A stretch of DNA of 64,000 bases from Porcincola sp945869225 (GCF_052118625.1 NZ_JBQKGW010000011.1:26944-90943); one strand, 5' to 3'. Counted from the stretch's first letter, positions 45,692-54,630 are shown. The notes: generated by a model from the sequence alone, not told the origin. Program-made: numbers and translations.

Positions 45692-45728
45692 CAAAGACGT
45701 CTTCTCACATGAGGAGGCGTCTTTTTTG
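45692..45728 (+). terminator. Rho-independent terminator, possibly an attenuator
   Basis: GACGTCTTCTC at 45696-45706 pairs with GAGGAGGCGTC (45711-45721) across an ACAT loop, with six T after it. It may end the methionine synthase-like gene at 45585. It also lies 65 bp downstream of a TATAAT and upstream of the operon at 45800, so a leader-terminator role is possible. Confidence 0.8.
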
Positions 45729-45799
45729 TGAAGGCGGCCGCTCATCATCGAGTGCGGAGCAGGAAATTCCGGAATGTATCGACAGATGGGGAGGTATGT

Positions 45800-46945
45800 A
45801 TGGCGGATTCCAGAATTGATTTCATCTATCTCAGCGAGCCGGATATGATCCGGGCGGGCGTGAAGGACATGAAAGCCTGCATTGAGTCGATGGAAGATAT
45901 GCTTCTGCTTCTGAAGGCAGGCGATTACATGATGGGCGGCGAGAATCACAATTCCCACGGATGCATGGTGATGTTTCCGGATGATCCGAAGTTCCCGGGC
46001 ATGCCGAAGAATGCGCCGGACAGACGGTTCATGGCGATGCCGGCGTACCTTGGCGGCAAGTACCGGATGGCAGGCGTCAAGTGGTATGGCTCCAACATCG
46101 AAAACAAGAAGATCGGTCTTCCCCGCTCGATTCTGACGATGATGCTGAACGACAAGGACACAGGGGCGCCGCTGGCGCTGATGTCTGCAAACCTTCTCTC
46201 GGCCTATCGGACTGGCGGGATTCCGGGTGTCGGGGCAAAGTACATGGCGCGGAAGGATTCCGAGACAGCGGCGATCATCGGCCCCGGCGTGATGGGGAAG
46301 ACGAGTTTTGCAGCATTTGCGGCAACCTGTCCGAACCTCCACAGGGTTCACATCAAGGGAAGGGGCAGGCGCTCAATCGATTCCTTCATCGAATTCGTGA
46401 AGAAAGAATATCCGCAGATTGATGAAATCACTGTAGCGGACACCATCGAGGACGCGGTCCGCGGGGCGGACGTCATCTCCTTTACGACCACGGCACTTTG
46501 CGGAGATGACCCGGAGATCGTCAATACCTACCCGTATGTGAAGACAGAATGGGTGAAGCCGGGCGCTTTCATCGCGATGCCGAGCGCGGCTAGATTCGAC
46601 GATGATCTGCTTCTGAAGAGCAAGCTCGTGGTCGACAACCGCAAGCTCTACGACGCCTGGGAGGCGGAATATCCGTATCCGACCTATCCGAAGATGGGCA
46701 TCATCGGCTGCAGATTCACGGACCTGATCCATGAGGGGAAGATCAGCAGCGGGGACATCACGGATATGACCGATATCATCGAGAAGAAAGCACCCGGCCG
46801 GACATCGGATGACCAGATCATCATCTACTCGGTCGGCGGAATGCCCGTCGAGGACGTCGCCTGGGGCTGCAGCGTGTACAGAAGGGCGAAAGAGCTTGGA
46901 ATCGGTGTAAAGCTGAACCTCTGGGAGAAGCCGGAGATGGCATGA
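45800..46945 (+). CDS. Ornithine cyclodeaminase / mu-crystallin family protein
   Basis: The 381-residue protein has the family fold: an N-terminal dimerisation part with AMPAYLGGKYRMAGVKWYGSN, the turn LLSAYRTGGIPGVGAKYMAR, and the NAD-binding segment AAIIGPGVMGKTSFAAF near residue 162. It is longer than ornithine cyclodeaminase (about 330) because of an extended N-terminal loop. Family members are NAD-dependent deaminases or imine reductases that yield proline or cyclic imines; some pipelines name close relatives tyramine oxidase subunit B, from memory. ATG 45800 follows GGGGAGG. It is the first gene of the operon ending at 52324. Confidence 0.88.
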   Translation: MADSRIDFIYLSEPDMIRAGVKDMKACIESMEDMLLLLKAGDYMMGGENHNSHGCMVMFPDDPKFPGMPKNAPDRRFMAMPAYLGGKYRMAGVKWYGSNIENKKIGLPRSILTMMLNDKDTGAPLALMSANLLSAYRTGGIPGVGAKYMARKDSETAAIIGPGVMGKTSFAAFAATCPNLHRVHIKGRGRRSIDSFIEFVKKEYPQIDEITVADTIEDAVRGADVISFTTTALCGDDPEIVNTYPYVKTEWVKPGAFIAMPSAARFDDDLLLKSKLVVDNRKLYDAWEAEYPYPTYPKMGIIGCRFTDLIHEGKISSGDITDMTDIIEKKAPGRTSDDQIIIYSVGGMPVEDVAWGCSVYRRAKELGIGVKLNLWEKPEMA

Positions 46946-47058
46946 CGAGCAACCTGATCACCAGGATCAGCAGACGTTCGGAAAGGTACGGGTTCATAAC
47001 ACGGCAGAGAATGCCGGGAGTCAAGACACGGCAAAAGACCGCCGGGAGGAGATTGGAT

Positions 47059-47406
47059 ATGGCTGCTTTATCGAGAATTGAAATCATCTGTGATATGTCC
47101 AAGTTTTCAGTGTTGAAGAAGACACTCAGCGAGAACCATGTCGGCGGCATGACATTCACCCAGGTGCTGGGCTGCGGCGTCGAGAAGGGGACCAAGGAGT
47201 ACGAGGTCGATGAGAATTATGAGATGGAGCTGCTTCCAAAGATCCAGGTCTCTATCGTGGTCCCGTCCGAGCGGGTCAGAAGCCTTACGGACATCATAGA
47301 GAAGGCGCTCTACACGGGGCATATCGGAGACGGCAAGATCTTCGTTTATGACGTGACGAATGTGATCCGTGTCCGTACCGGCGACGAGGGCGAACAGGCG
47401 CTTTAA
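47059..47406 (+). CDS. PII family nitrogen regulatory protein
   Basis: The 115-residue protein aligns along its length with GlnB/GlnK: GMTFTQVLGCG, LLPKIQ, VVPSERV, GHIGDGKIFVYDV and VIRVRTG. Against E. coli GlnB, the uridylylated Tyr51 is kept as Tyr54 and Lys58 as Lys61, but Gln39, which contacts 2-oxoglutarate, is Glu42; most T-loop residues differ. PII proteins read ATP/ADP and 2-oxoglutarate and often control an adjacent transporter. Here the next gene, 29 bp away, is an APC permease rather than AmtB. ATG 47059 follows GGAGAT. Confidence 0.93.
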   Translation: MAALSRIEIICDMSKFSVLKKTLSENHVGGMTFTQVLGCGVEKGTKEYEVDENYEMELLPKIQVSIVVPSERVRSLTDIIEKALYTGHIGDGKIFVYDVTNVIRVRTGDEGEQAL

Positions 47407-47435
47407 CGGTTCACTGCTTCAGAGGAAGAACGCTT

Positions 47436-48839
47436 ATGGATGAGAAGAAATTAGGCCTGAGGGACGTGGTGGCTGTTTCTGTAGGACTTGTCATCGCAAC
47501 CAGCAGTCTTGTCTCCCTCGGGCAGGGCGCCGGGCGGATCGGGGAACTGTTCATTGCCGCGATGATCATCGCCTGCGTCTTCAATATGATCACGATGGCG
47601 ACGATGGCGGAACTCAACGCACTTATGCCGAATACGACAGGCGGTCTGGCGCAGTACACACTGGCTGGCATCGGCCCCCTTCCGACGATGGTGCTGATGG
47701 TCGGCGGTTATTTCGCATCGAACATTCTCTCGAGCGGTGTCGAGGCGTCGATCTTCGCCTATGCGATGGGCGAGGTGATTCCCCTTCCGCTTCCGAACTA
47801 TTTCTGGACGCTTCTGATCAGCGTGATCATCCTGATCGCGAATCTGAGAGGTGTGGACATGTTCGCGAAGATCCAGAACCTGGTCTGCTATCTTCTGCTG
47901 GGGTCGATGCTGATCATGGGCCTGATCGGGGTATTCGGTCTGGGGACGGGAGCGGTCGTCCGGCAGCCGGCCGTCATGAATGCCACACCGAAGAATGTCA
48001 TCGCGATGACGGCGACGGCCTTCTGGCTGTTCATCGGCGCCGAGTATGCGATTCCGATCTCGAAGGATGTCCGGAATGCAAAGAGAAATGTTCCGCTTGG
48101 CATGTTCCTGGGACTCGGGATGATCTGCCTGGTGCAGTCCATCATGGTGCTCGGTTTTCACCGCTATACGAAGTGGTCGGATCTGATGAACTCGGCAGCC
48201 CCGCACATGCTTTACGGCAGCAGCCTTCTCGGGATGCCCGGAAAGATCTGGATGGCCTTTGTTGCGGCTCTGGCAGTCATCAGCTCACAGAATTCCAGCG
48301 TTCAGGCGCTGTCGGCGATCGCACAGGGCATGACGAAAATGAACATGATGCCGCAGTGTTTCGGCAGAACGAACAGGCATAAGGTACCGTATGTGGGAGT
48401 CTGGTTTGTGACAATTGCGATCCTGGTCTGCGGGTATATCAGCCAGGATTCCTCGGAGCGCATCAGCTTTCTCATCCAGGTCGGCTCTGTGTTCTGGATG
48501 CTGTCCTACATCGTCGCCCACATCGATCTTCTGGTATTCAGAAAACGTCTGCCGCGTGCGCCGCGCAACTTCAGGGTACCGGGCGGGCCGGTGCTCCCGC
48601 TGATCGGGATCAGCGGAATCGTCTATATGATCTGCAACATATCGACTGATTTCCATACCAAAATGATGATCTACCTTGCGACGGGCGTTACATTTGCCAT
48701 CCTGTCTGTCTGGTCCATCCTGTGGATCAGGTTCCGGATGAAGATGCCGCTGCTCAAGCCGGTTCCGATCAACAAAGTCCTGGCGATGGAAAACTCGATG
48801 TTCTACAAGGTCCGGAGAAACAAGGGCCTTTGCAGGTGA
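47436..48839 (+). CDS. APC superfamily amino acid/amine permease
   Basis: The 467-residue protein has about 12 hydrophobic helices. The first carries GLVIATSSLVSLGQGAGRIG, the broken-helix substrate motif typical of APC transporters, and the sixth region has TATAFWLFIGAEYAIPIS. Substrates of the family are amino acids and polyamines. The gene lies between a PII gene and a dehydrogenase gene set, so it likely imports the substrate of that enzyme. The hydrophilic C-terminal tail is short. Confidence 0.9.
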   Translation: MDEKKLGLRDVVAVSVGLVIATSSLVSLGQGAGRIGELFIAAMIIACVFNMITMATMAELNALMPNTTGGLAQYTLAGIGPLPTMVLMVGGYFASNILSSGVEASIFAYAMGEVIPLPLPNYFWTLLISVIILIANLRGVDMFAKIQNLVCYLLLGSMLIMGLIGVFGLGTGAVVRQPAVMNATPKNVIAMTATAFWLFIGAEYAIPISKDVRNAKRNVPLGMFLGLGMICLVQSIMVLGFHRYTKWSDLMNSAAPHMLYGSSLLGMPGKIWMAFVAALAVISSQNSSVQALSAIAQGMTKMNMMPQCFGRTNRHKVPYVGVWFVTIAILVCGYISQDSSERISFLIQVGSVFWMLSYIVAHIDLLVFRKRLPRAPRNFRVPGGPVLPLIGISGIVYMICNISTDFHTKMMIYLATGVTFAILSVWSILWIRFRMKMPLLKPVPINKVLAMENSMFYKVRRNKGLCR

Positions 48840-48850
48840 AGGAGGAAAAC

Positions 48851-49231
48851 ATGGATCGTATTCAAAATCATCCGATACTGGGAGAGAGTCCTGTAGGAAA
48901 GAGTGTGACGTTTACCTACGATGGCCGGGAGCTGACCGGATATGAGGGCGAACCGATTGCGATGGCACTGAAGGTCAATGGCATCATGATCCACCGTTAC
49001 ACCGCAAAGCGCCACGAGCCGAGAGGGATCTTCTGTGACATCGGGAGATGTACGGACTGTGTCATGGTGGTGGACGGCCAGCCGAATGTCAGAACCTGCA
49101 TCACCCCGCTGAGAGCGGGCATGAAAGTCGAGATGCAGTATGGCGCAGGCGCAAAGCCATTTGATGAAGCTGGCGCGGATGCATCTGCGGAGAGTACAGG
49201 AAAAGATGCCAGGGAGGAGAAACGCTCATGA
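48851..49231 (+). CDS. Small [2Fe-2S] subunit of an HcnA/opine-oxidase-type dehydrogenase
   Basis: The 126-residue protein has a plant-type ferredoxin fold with CDIGRCTDC near residues 58-66 and a last ligand in VRTCITPL. Such domains occur as HcnA or as the N-terminal part of the sarcosine oxidase alpha subunit. The start follows AAGGAGG 11 bp after the permease gene, and the stop overlaps the next start by ATGA. Confidence 0.9.
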   Translation: MDRIQNHPILGESPVGKSVTFTYDGRELTGYEGEPIAMALKVNGIMIHRYTAKRHEPRGIFCDIGRCTDCVMVVDGQPNVRTCITPLRAGMKVEMQYGAGAKPFDEAGADASAESTGKDAREEKRS

Positions 49232-50817
49232 AGATCGAGAAAAAAGAGTTCATCGTTGTCGGGGCGGGACCCGCCGGTCTTTCGGCTGCGATCGAAGCTG
49301 CCAGCAGGGGTGTTTCGGTGACGGTCTTTGACGAAAATGTCCGTCCGGGCGGTCAGCTGTTCAAGCAGATTCATAAGTTTTTTGGCTCCAAGGAGCACAT
49401 GGCGAAGATCCGCGGCTTCAGGATCGGCGAGGAGCTTCTGAGGGAAGCGGAGGAAAAAGGCGTCGAGGTCGTGCTCAATGCGACCGTCATCGGGCTGTAC
49501 CGGGAGAAGGAGATTCAGGTTCAGATCGGAACAGAGGTTCATCACTATAAGGCGGATGCGATTCTGATCGCGGCCGGCGCCTCCGAGAATATGGTGAACT
49601 TCCGAGGCTGGACACTTCCGGGCGTGATCGGCGCAGGTGCGGCCCAGACGATGATGAATCTCTATCACGTCAAGCCAGGCAGCCGGATTCTGATGCTGGG
49701 TTCCGGCAATGTCGGTCTGGTGGTCTCCTATCAGCTGATGCAGGCGGGCTGCGAGGTTGTGGCGCTGGTGGACGCCGCGCCGAGGATCGGCGGGTACGGT
49801 GTCCATGCCAGCAAGGTCGCCAGGTGCGGCGTTCCATTCTATCTCTCCCATACGATCAAGGAAGCAGAGGGAACGGACTGTGTCAGGGGTGTGACAATCG
49901 CGAAGATTGACGCAAAATACCAGTTCATTCCGGGAACGGAGAAGCATTTCGATGTCGATACCATCTGCGTGGCAGTCGGCCTCTCCCCGATGACACAGCT
50001 GCTCAAGATGGACGGGGTGAAGATGGCGGACACACGCGGCGGATACATTCCGGCCTGCGATGAGACCGGCGCGACATCCATTCCCGGCATCTTTGCGGCA
50101 GGGGATGTTGCCGGGATTGAGGAGGCTTCCTCCGCGATGATCGAGGGCCGCATGAGCGGCGAGGCGGCCGCGGCGTACCTCGGCTATGCATCGGCGGATG
50201 AGAAGACGCTCCGCGAAAAGGAGCTGGAGGAGTCCCTGGGAGCGCTCAGACAGGGCATGTTCGCGCCGAAGAACCGCGGAAAGAAGCTGGAGAAGACGGA
50301 CGAGGGCATCGAGCTGTCGGAAATGCTGCTGGAGAAGGGCTACATCGGCGACGATGAGATCAAACGATTCCCCGGCTACCGGACCGAGATCAAGGTTCAC
50401 CCGGTCCTCGAGTGTACGCAGAATATTCCCTGCAACCCCTGCCAGACGGCGTGCCGGAAGGGCTGCATTTCCATCGGAGACAATATCACGTCGCTGCCGA
50501 TCTCGGTGAAGGATTCGACCTGCATCGACTGCGGGATGTGTGTTGCCAGCTGTTCGGGGCAGGCGATCTTCCTCGTCTCGGAGAATCCTGAGAAAGGGAC
50601 GGGAGAGGTGACAATCCCCTATGAGTTCCTGCCGCTGCCCAAAGAGGGTGAAAAAGGATACGGGATTTCCAGGAGCGGGCAGAGGATCTGCGACGCGACG
50701 GTCCGGAGGGTCCGGACATCAAAAGCCTATGACGGGACAGCACTCGTGACCATCGAGGTTCCGATCGGTTATACAGATCGTGCCAGATTCTACCGCAAGG
50801 CAGATGAGGCGCAGTGA
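49228..50817 (+). CDS. FAD/NAD-binding dehydrogenase alpha subunit with C-terminal ferredoxin domain (HcnB/OoxA type)
   Basis: The 529-residue protein has two dinucleotide folds: FIVVGAGPAGLSAAIEA near residue 6 and RILMLGSGNVGLV near 153. IPGIFAAGDVAGIEEAS is the usual FAD contact near 288. The C-terminal part has Cys ligands CTQNIPCNPCQTACRKGC and a ferredoxin motif CIDCGMCVASCSGQA, so it carries two more iron-sulphur clusters, an addition not found in simple HcnB proteins. It would move electrons from the amine-oxidising subunit to an acceptor. It overlaps the 2Fe-2S gene upstream by 4 bp. Confidence 0.92.
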   Translation: MKIEKKEFIVVGAGPAGLSAAIEAASRGVSVTVFDENVRPGGQLFKQIHKFFGSKEHMAKIRGFRIGEELLREAEEKGVEVVLNATVIGLYREKEIQVQIGTEVHHYKADAILIAAGASENMVNFRGWTLPGVIGAGAAQTMMNLYHVKPGSRILMLGSGNVGLVVSYQLMQAGCEVVALVDAAPRIGGYGVHASKVARCGVPFYLSHTIKEAEGTDCVRGVTIAKIDAKYQFIPGTEKHFDVDTICVAVGLSPMTQLLKMDGVKMADTRGGYIPACDETGATSIPGIFAAGDVAGIEEASSAMIEGRMSGEAAAAYLGYASADEKTLREKELEESLGALRQGMFAPKNRGKKLEKTDEGIELSEMLLEKGYIGDDEIKRFPGYRTEIKVHPVLECTQNIPCNPCQTACRKGCISIGDNITSLPISVKDSTCIDCGMCVASCSGQAIFLVSENPEKGTGEVTIPYEFLPLPKEGEKGYGISRSGQRICDATVRRVRTSKAYDGTALVTIEVPIGYTDRARFYRKADEAQ

Positions 50818-50831
50818 GAGGAGGAGACGCC

Positions 50832-51185
50832 ATGTTTGATATTCAGGAAAAGCTGAAGGAGATCGGTCCATACGTGCCGGAGAGTGACGACGACCTTCTC
50901 ATCTGCCGGTGCGAGGAAGTGACGAAGGGCGAAATCAGAAAGGCGGTTCACGAGGGCATCACGACGATTGAAGAAATGAGGCGGTTTCTTCGCTGCGGCA
51001 TGGGGCTGTGCCAGGGCCAGACCTGCGGAACGCTGACCAGACGGCTGGTTGCCAGAGAATTGGGCGTTCCGCAGAGCGAGATGGATGTTGCAACCTCGCG
51101 TGCACCGATGCGGCCGGTTGCGATGGAAACCGGCGGGAGAGACCTGGGTGTTGAAAAACCGGCAGCAGGAGGGGACGCAGAATGA
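50832..51185 (+). CDS. BFD-type [2Fe-2S] protein of the dehydrogenase complex
   Basis: The 117-residue protein has the BFD-like cysteine pattern ICRCEEVTKGEI near residue 24 and CGMGLCQGQTC near 61, followed by a proline-rich tail. In heterotetrameric D-hydroxyproline or opine dehydrogenases a similar small subunit or domain bridges the flavin subunits. GAGGAGGAG precedes ATG 50832, and its stop overlaps the next start by ATGA. Confidence 0.9.
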   Translation: MFDIQEKLKEIGPYVPESDDDLLICRCEEVTKGEIRKAVHEGITTIEEMRRFLRCGMGLCQGQTCGTLTRRLVARELGVPQSEMDVATSRAPMRPVAMETGGRDLGVEKPAAGGDAE

Positions 51186-52324
51186 AGAAGACGGCGGATG
51201 TCATCATCATAGGCGGCGGAATTGTCGGCTGCGCAAGTGCTTACTATCTTGCGAAGGCCGGTGTGAAGGATATCATTGTGCTGGAGGCGAGCCGGTCGAT
51301 TGGTCATGGCGGCTCAAGCAGAAATGGAGGCGGCGTCCGCCAGTCGGGACGGGACGTGAGAGAGCTTCCGATTGCCATGTGTGCCGTGCAGAAGTTCTGG
51401 CCGACCCTGTCGGAGGAGCTTGGCGTCGATACGGAGTATACCAGGCAGGGCAACATCCGGATGGGAAAGACGGAGGCGCACCTGAGAAAGCTGGAGACGC
51501 TGACGGAAAACTGCAGGAACATGGGGCTGGATGTGCGCATGGTTGATGGCAAAGAGGTGCATGCGATCAATCCGTATCTCTCAGACCAGGTCATCGGGGC
51601 GAGCTTCTGCCCGACAGACGGCCACGCGAATCCGCTGACTACGACGCTTGGCTACTATGTCAGGGCGCTTGAGATGGGCGTCCGGTTCTACACCGATGCG
51701 CGCGTCACGGCGCTCGAGAAGGCTCGCGGACATGTGCGGAAGGTCTTGATGGAGGATGGAACCATACTCGAGGCAGATACCATTCTGCTTGCAGCCGGAT
51801 ATGCCAGCCGGAAGATCATGAATACCGTCGGGCTGGAGGTGCCGATGCATGACGAAATCGACTGCTGCCTGGTCACCGAGATGGAGCCAAAGATGTTTCC
51901 TCAGATGCTGGGCTGCGCGGATGCGGATTTCTACGGTCATCAGACACGGCATGGCTCCTTCGTGTTCGGCGCAGTCGCCGGTCCCGAGATGCTGATGGAC
52001 GAGGATACTGATACGGTGAACTTTGCGCACGCGGCGACGCTCGGGGCAAGCTGCCGGGCAATCGAGGGCTATGTGCCGCTGCTGAAGAATGCGAAGATCG
52101 TCCGGAGCTGGACGGGCTGGTGCGACTGCACGAGCGACGGCGTCTGTGTCCTGGGACGCCCGGAGGAGACACCCGGACTTGTCCTGGCCTGCGGCTTCAA
52201 CGGACATGGCTTTGGAACAGCACCCGCCGTTGGATATATGATGGCGCAGACCATCCTCGGCGAGCAGACGCTCATCGACCTGTCGCCGCTTCGCTATGAG
52301 CGGTTCCAGGAGATGATCGGGTAA
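51182..52324 (+). CDS. DAO-family FAD-dependent amine/imino acid dehydrogenase (HcnC/OoxB type)
   Basis: The 380-residue protein starts with an FAD fold (ADVIIIGGGIVGCASAYYLAKAG) and has the DAO pattern SRNGGGVRQSGRD and, near the C-terminus, VLACGFNGHGFGTAPAVG. It resembles sarcosine oxidase beta, glycine oxidase, HcnC and opine oxidase B. It is the substrate-oxidising subunit and ends the operon. Since the host is anaerobic, electrons likely leave through the iron-sulphur subunits and not to oxygen. Confidence 0.93.
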   Translation: MKKTADVIIIGGGIVGCASAYYLAKAGVKDIIVLEASRSIGHGGSSRNGGGVRQSGRDVRELPIAMCAVQKFWPTLSEELGVDTEYTRQGNIRMGKTEAHLRKLETLTENCRNMGLDVRMVDGKEVHAINPYLSDQVIGASFCPTDGHANPLTTTLGYYVRALEMGVRFYTDARVTALEKARGHVRKVLMEDGTILEADTILLAAGYASRKIMNTVGLEVPMHDEIDCCLVTEMEPKMFPQMLGCADADFYGHQTRHGSFVFGAVAGPEMLMDEDTDTVNFAHAATLGASCRAIEGYVPLLKNAKIVRSWTGWCDCTSDGVCVLGRPEETPGLVLACGFNGHGFGTAPAVGYMMAQTILGEQTLIDLSPLRYERFQEMIG

Positions 52325-52410
52325 GCAGGGAACGCATAAGAGGTACGCTGCATGTGAGCTGTCTGACCTGATGCTGCAGAATCAGTGGACAGCAGAGCGA
52401 TGAAGAACTG

Positions 52411-52432
52411 GCGCAGCCATTATCGGCTGCGC
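52411..52432. terminator. Hairpin between the convergent operon and MerR gene
   Basis: GCGCAGCC (52411-52418) and GGCTGCGC (52425-52432) form a perfect 8-bp stem with a 6-base loop over the MerR stop codon. No T-run follows on either strand, so termination is uncertain. Confidence 0.4.
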
Positions 52433-53298
52433 TTCCGGACTTCGACCGGCAGCTGCAGCTCCGTCAGGTACTCGCTCTCGACGTTCGTTTCATACCGGTC
52501 GATGTGACAGAATTCCATCGGATCTCCCATGACCGCCATGTGGTGCCGGGAGGCGTAGGCAAAAAGCTTCGGGACCAGCAGCTTTGTCTTCTGGAAACCG
52601 CCCCGGTAGCAGACGGACAAGTAGGTGCCGGCCGGCAGCGTATAGTTGCAGTGAAATTTCAGATAGGGCGAGTAGAAGAACACCTTCTTGGTCCTGTAGT
52701 CGGTCCCGGCATCATTGTGCGCATGGATATCAAGCATGTAGCAGTCACAGGCCCCGATCGTCGAGATGGTGTCTGTTCTGGAGAGGAGGGACGGATCCCG
52801 CTTCTTCATGTCCTTCCAGACCGCGTCTGTGTAGCGGGCAAGCTCCAGATTGATTTCTTCATCCGGCATGTAGGAATCGCGAAGCATCAGTACATGCCGC
52901 GCAGGAAGCTCGAGCTCCGAGACAGAGCCGCTGCAGTCCCGCTCCAGGTTCTCCCGGATGGAGCGCAGCCTGCCATCGATATTTGTTTTCTTTTTTTCAA
53001 GCACCCGGATCTGGTTCTGGATCCGGGTACTTTCTGTCTCAAGCATCTCTGTGACATGGTGGATGTTCCGGTCTCTCTCGAAGGTCAGAATCTCGTCTGT
53101 CGAAAAGCCAAGATCCAGCAGCTCCCGCACCGTATTCATCGTCCGGACATCGTCAATCGTGTAGGTGCGGTAATTGCTGGAGGGATCCCGGACAGGATGA
53201 AGGAGTCCGACCTTCTCATAGTACCGGATGGAATCCTGGCCGATATGGAAAAGCCTGGACAGGTCTCCGATTTTGAAACGCGCCTGATTCCCTGACAT
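52420..53298 (-). CDS. MerR family transcriptional regulator
   Basis: The 292-residue protein has an N-terminal MerR domain (FKIGDLSRLFHIGQDSIRYYEKVGLLHPVRDPSSNYRTYT), a dimer helix with EVTEML-type charged residues, and a C-terminal effector domain of about 150 residues like the GyrI/BmrR type (GTYLSVCYRGGF). It would sense a small molecule or drug. It converges on the dehydrogenase operon and might control it, but the gene order does not prove that. Confidence 0.93.
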   Translation of the reverse strand: MSGNQARFKIGDLSRLFHIGQDSIRYYEKVGLLHPVRDPSSNYRTYTIDDVRTMNTVRELLDLGFSTDEILTFERDRNIHHVTEMLETESTRIQNQIRVLEKKKTNIDGRLRSIRENLERDCSGSVSELELPARHVLMLRDSYMPDEEINLELARYTDAVWKDMKKRDPSLLSRTDTISTIGACDCYMLDIHAHNDAGTDYRTKKVFFYSPYLKFHCNYTLPAGTYLSVCYRGGFQKTKLLVPKLFAYASRHHMAVMGDPMEFCHIDRYETNVESEYLTELQLPVEVRKRSR

Positions 53299-53422
53299 GG
53301 AAAAGTCTGCCTTTCTGTCTGCTCATTTGTATCTATAAGTCCTGATTTCATCTTGTTTTGTATCACAAAAGGAGAAGATTCGGGGGACTGTCACAGGGCT
53401 GAAATTTGGATAAGCAGAAGAG

Positions 53423-54415
53423 TTACTGCTGGTCACCGGTTCCGGCTGCCGAATCATCCGTGACGATATGGCTGGTGCTCTGCCCTTTTGCCAGGAACAT
53501 GTACCTGTCTGCACGGGCGATAATCGATTTTGTGTTATCCTCCCTGCGCACCACGGTGATACCAATCGCCGCATTGCAGGAGATCCTCTGCCCGTCGACC
53601 ACGATCTCCGTGCTGTTGGAAAGCTGGAGAAAACGTTCTGCTACGCCATGAATGTCCACAGGCAGCTTGAGCTGCAGGACACCGACAAACTCATCTCCGC
53701 CCCAGCGGCAGAAACGATCCGTCCGCCTGCTGAAACGACGAAGCCTGAAACCAAATTCTTTTAACAGGCTGTCTCCCACACTGTGTCCATAAAGATTGTT
53801 GATATCATGGAAACGATCCAAGTCAGCAAACAAGACGGCGAAGGGATGGCCGGTACGCTCGTAACGTGCAAGTTCCTCCGCAATGCAGGACTCCATGTAC
53901 TTTCGATTCGGCAGGCAGGTAAGGGGATCCCTTGTTGCCACCTCGTAGATATCCCGCATCAGATCTTCACCATATGGATCTTCCGTGACCGGAATAAACA
54001 GTGCAATAAGCTGCCGGACATTCCCCTGCACATCACTCAGGGGAATCAAGGTATTACGAATCAGAAGGTTATTCCCATCCTTCTTACGCATAAACATCTT
54101 CATCGTCTGCACTTGCCTGGAGTGGTATGCTACCATGGCAGGACAGCTTGGGGAGGGGATCTCTTCGCCACTGATAAAAGAGCAGGAAAAAGGAAGATCC
54201 ACGCACCGTTTTCCGATGACCTCTTCAGGCATATAGCCGATCAGCCTTTCTGCCTCCTGGTTCCAGAACAGCACCTCCTGATCCGGGCGCAGGATATAGC
54301 AGCCGAATGGGAGATCGTCCAGAAGACGGAGAAAATCCTCCTGATCGGGAAGGAAGGAGCGGACAAACCTGAGATCTGAATTGATCGATTCCTTTTCGTG
54401 ATGATTCTCGGCCAT
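53423..54415 (-). CDS. PAS-GGDEF diguanylate cyclase
   Basis: The 330-residue protein has a PAS domain (about residues 30-150, with LPFGCYILRPDQEVLFWNQEAERLIGY) and a GGDEF domain with the intact active motif RWGGDEF near residue 238 and DLDRFHDINNLYGH near 190. It should make cyclic di-GMP. No inhibitory RxxD site is obvious five residues before the GGDEF. It has no transmembrane segment. ATG 54415 is chosen over an upstream ATG for its AAAGGA site and PAS spacing. Confidence 0.92.
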   Translation of the reverse strand: MAENHHEKESINSDLRFVRSFLPDQEDFLRLLDDLPFGCYILRPDQEVLFWNQEAERLIGYMPEEVIGKRCVDLPFSCSFISGEEIPSPSCPAMVAYHSRQVQTMKMFMRKKDGNNLLIRNTLIPLSDVQGNVRQLIALFIPVTEDPYGEDLMRDIYEVATRDPLTCLPNRKYMESCIAEELARYERTGHPFAVLFADLDRFHDINNLYGHSVGDSLLKEFGFRLRRFSRRTDRFCRWGGDEFVGVLQLKLPVDIHGVAERFLQLSNSTEIVVDGQRISCNAAIGITVVRREDNTKSIIARADRYMFLAKGQSTSHIVTDDSAAGTGDQQ

Positions 54416-54544
54416 TATGAGCGATCCTTTCTCCACTGACTCGTACGGTGATGATATCATATGTTCCGCAAAATCGTTCTTGTATTGTACTCGCACTGGC
54501 ACCGTTTATCAAGGATTTACGCATTCATGGAATAGCAGATTCTG

Positions 54545-54574
54545 TTGAAGCAATGTTTGTTTTTGTGGTATAAG
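54545..54574 (+). promoter_or_regulatory. Promoter of the flavin reductase-like gene
   Basis: TTGAAG at 54545-54550 and TATAAG at 54569-54574 are 18 bp apart, about 55 bp before ATG 54631. Confidence 0.6.
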
Positions 54575-54630
54575 CATAGAAAAGACGACTCCTTATTACA
54601 GGACGGGCAGGTAGAAAGAGAGGTTGAAAG

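Noticed and set aside
48997..50400. 467-codon minus-strand open frame
   Set aside because: It mirrors the FAD/ferredoxin subunit gene and is explained by codon bias of that gene.
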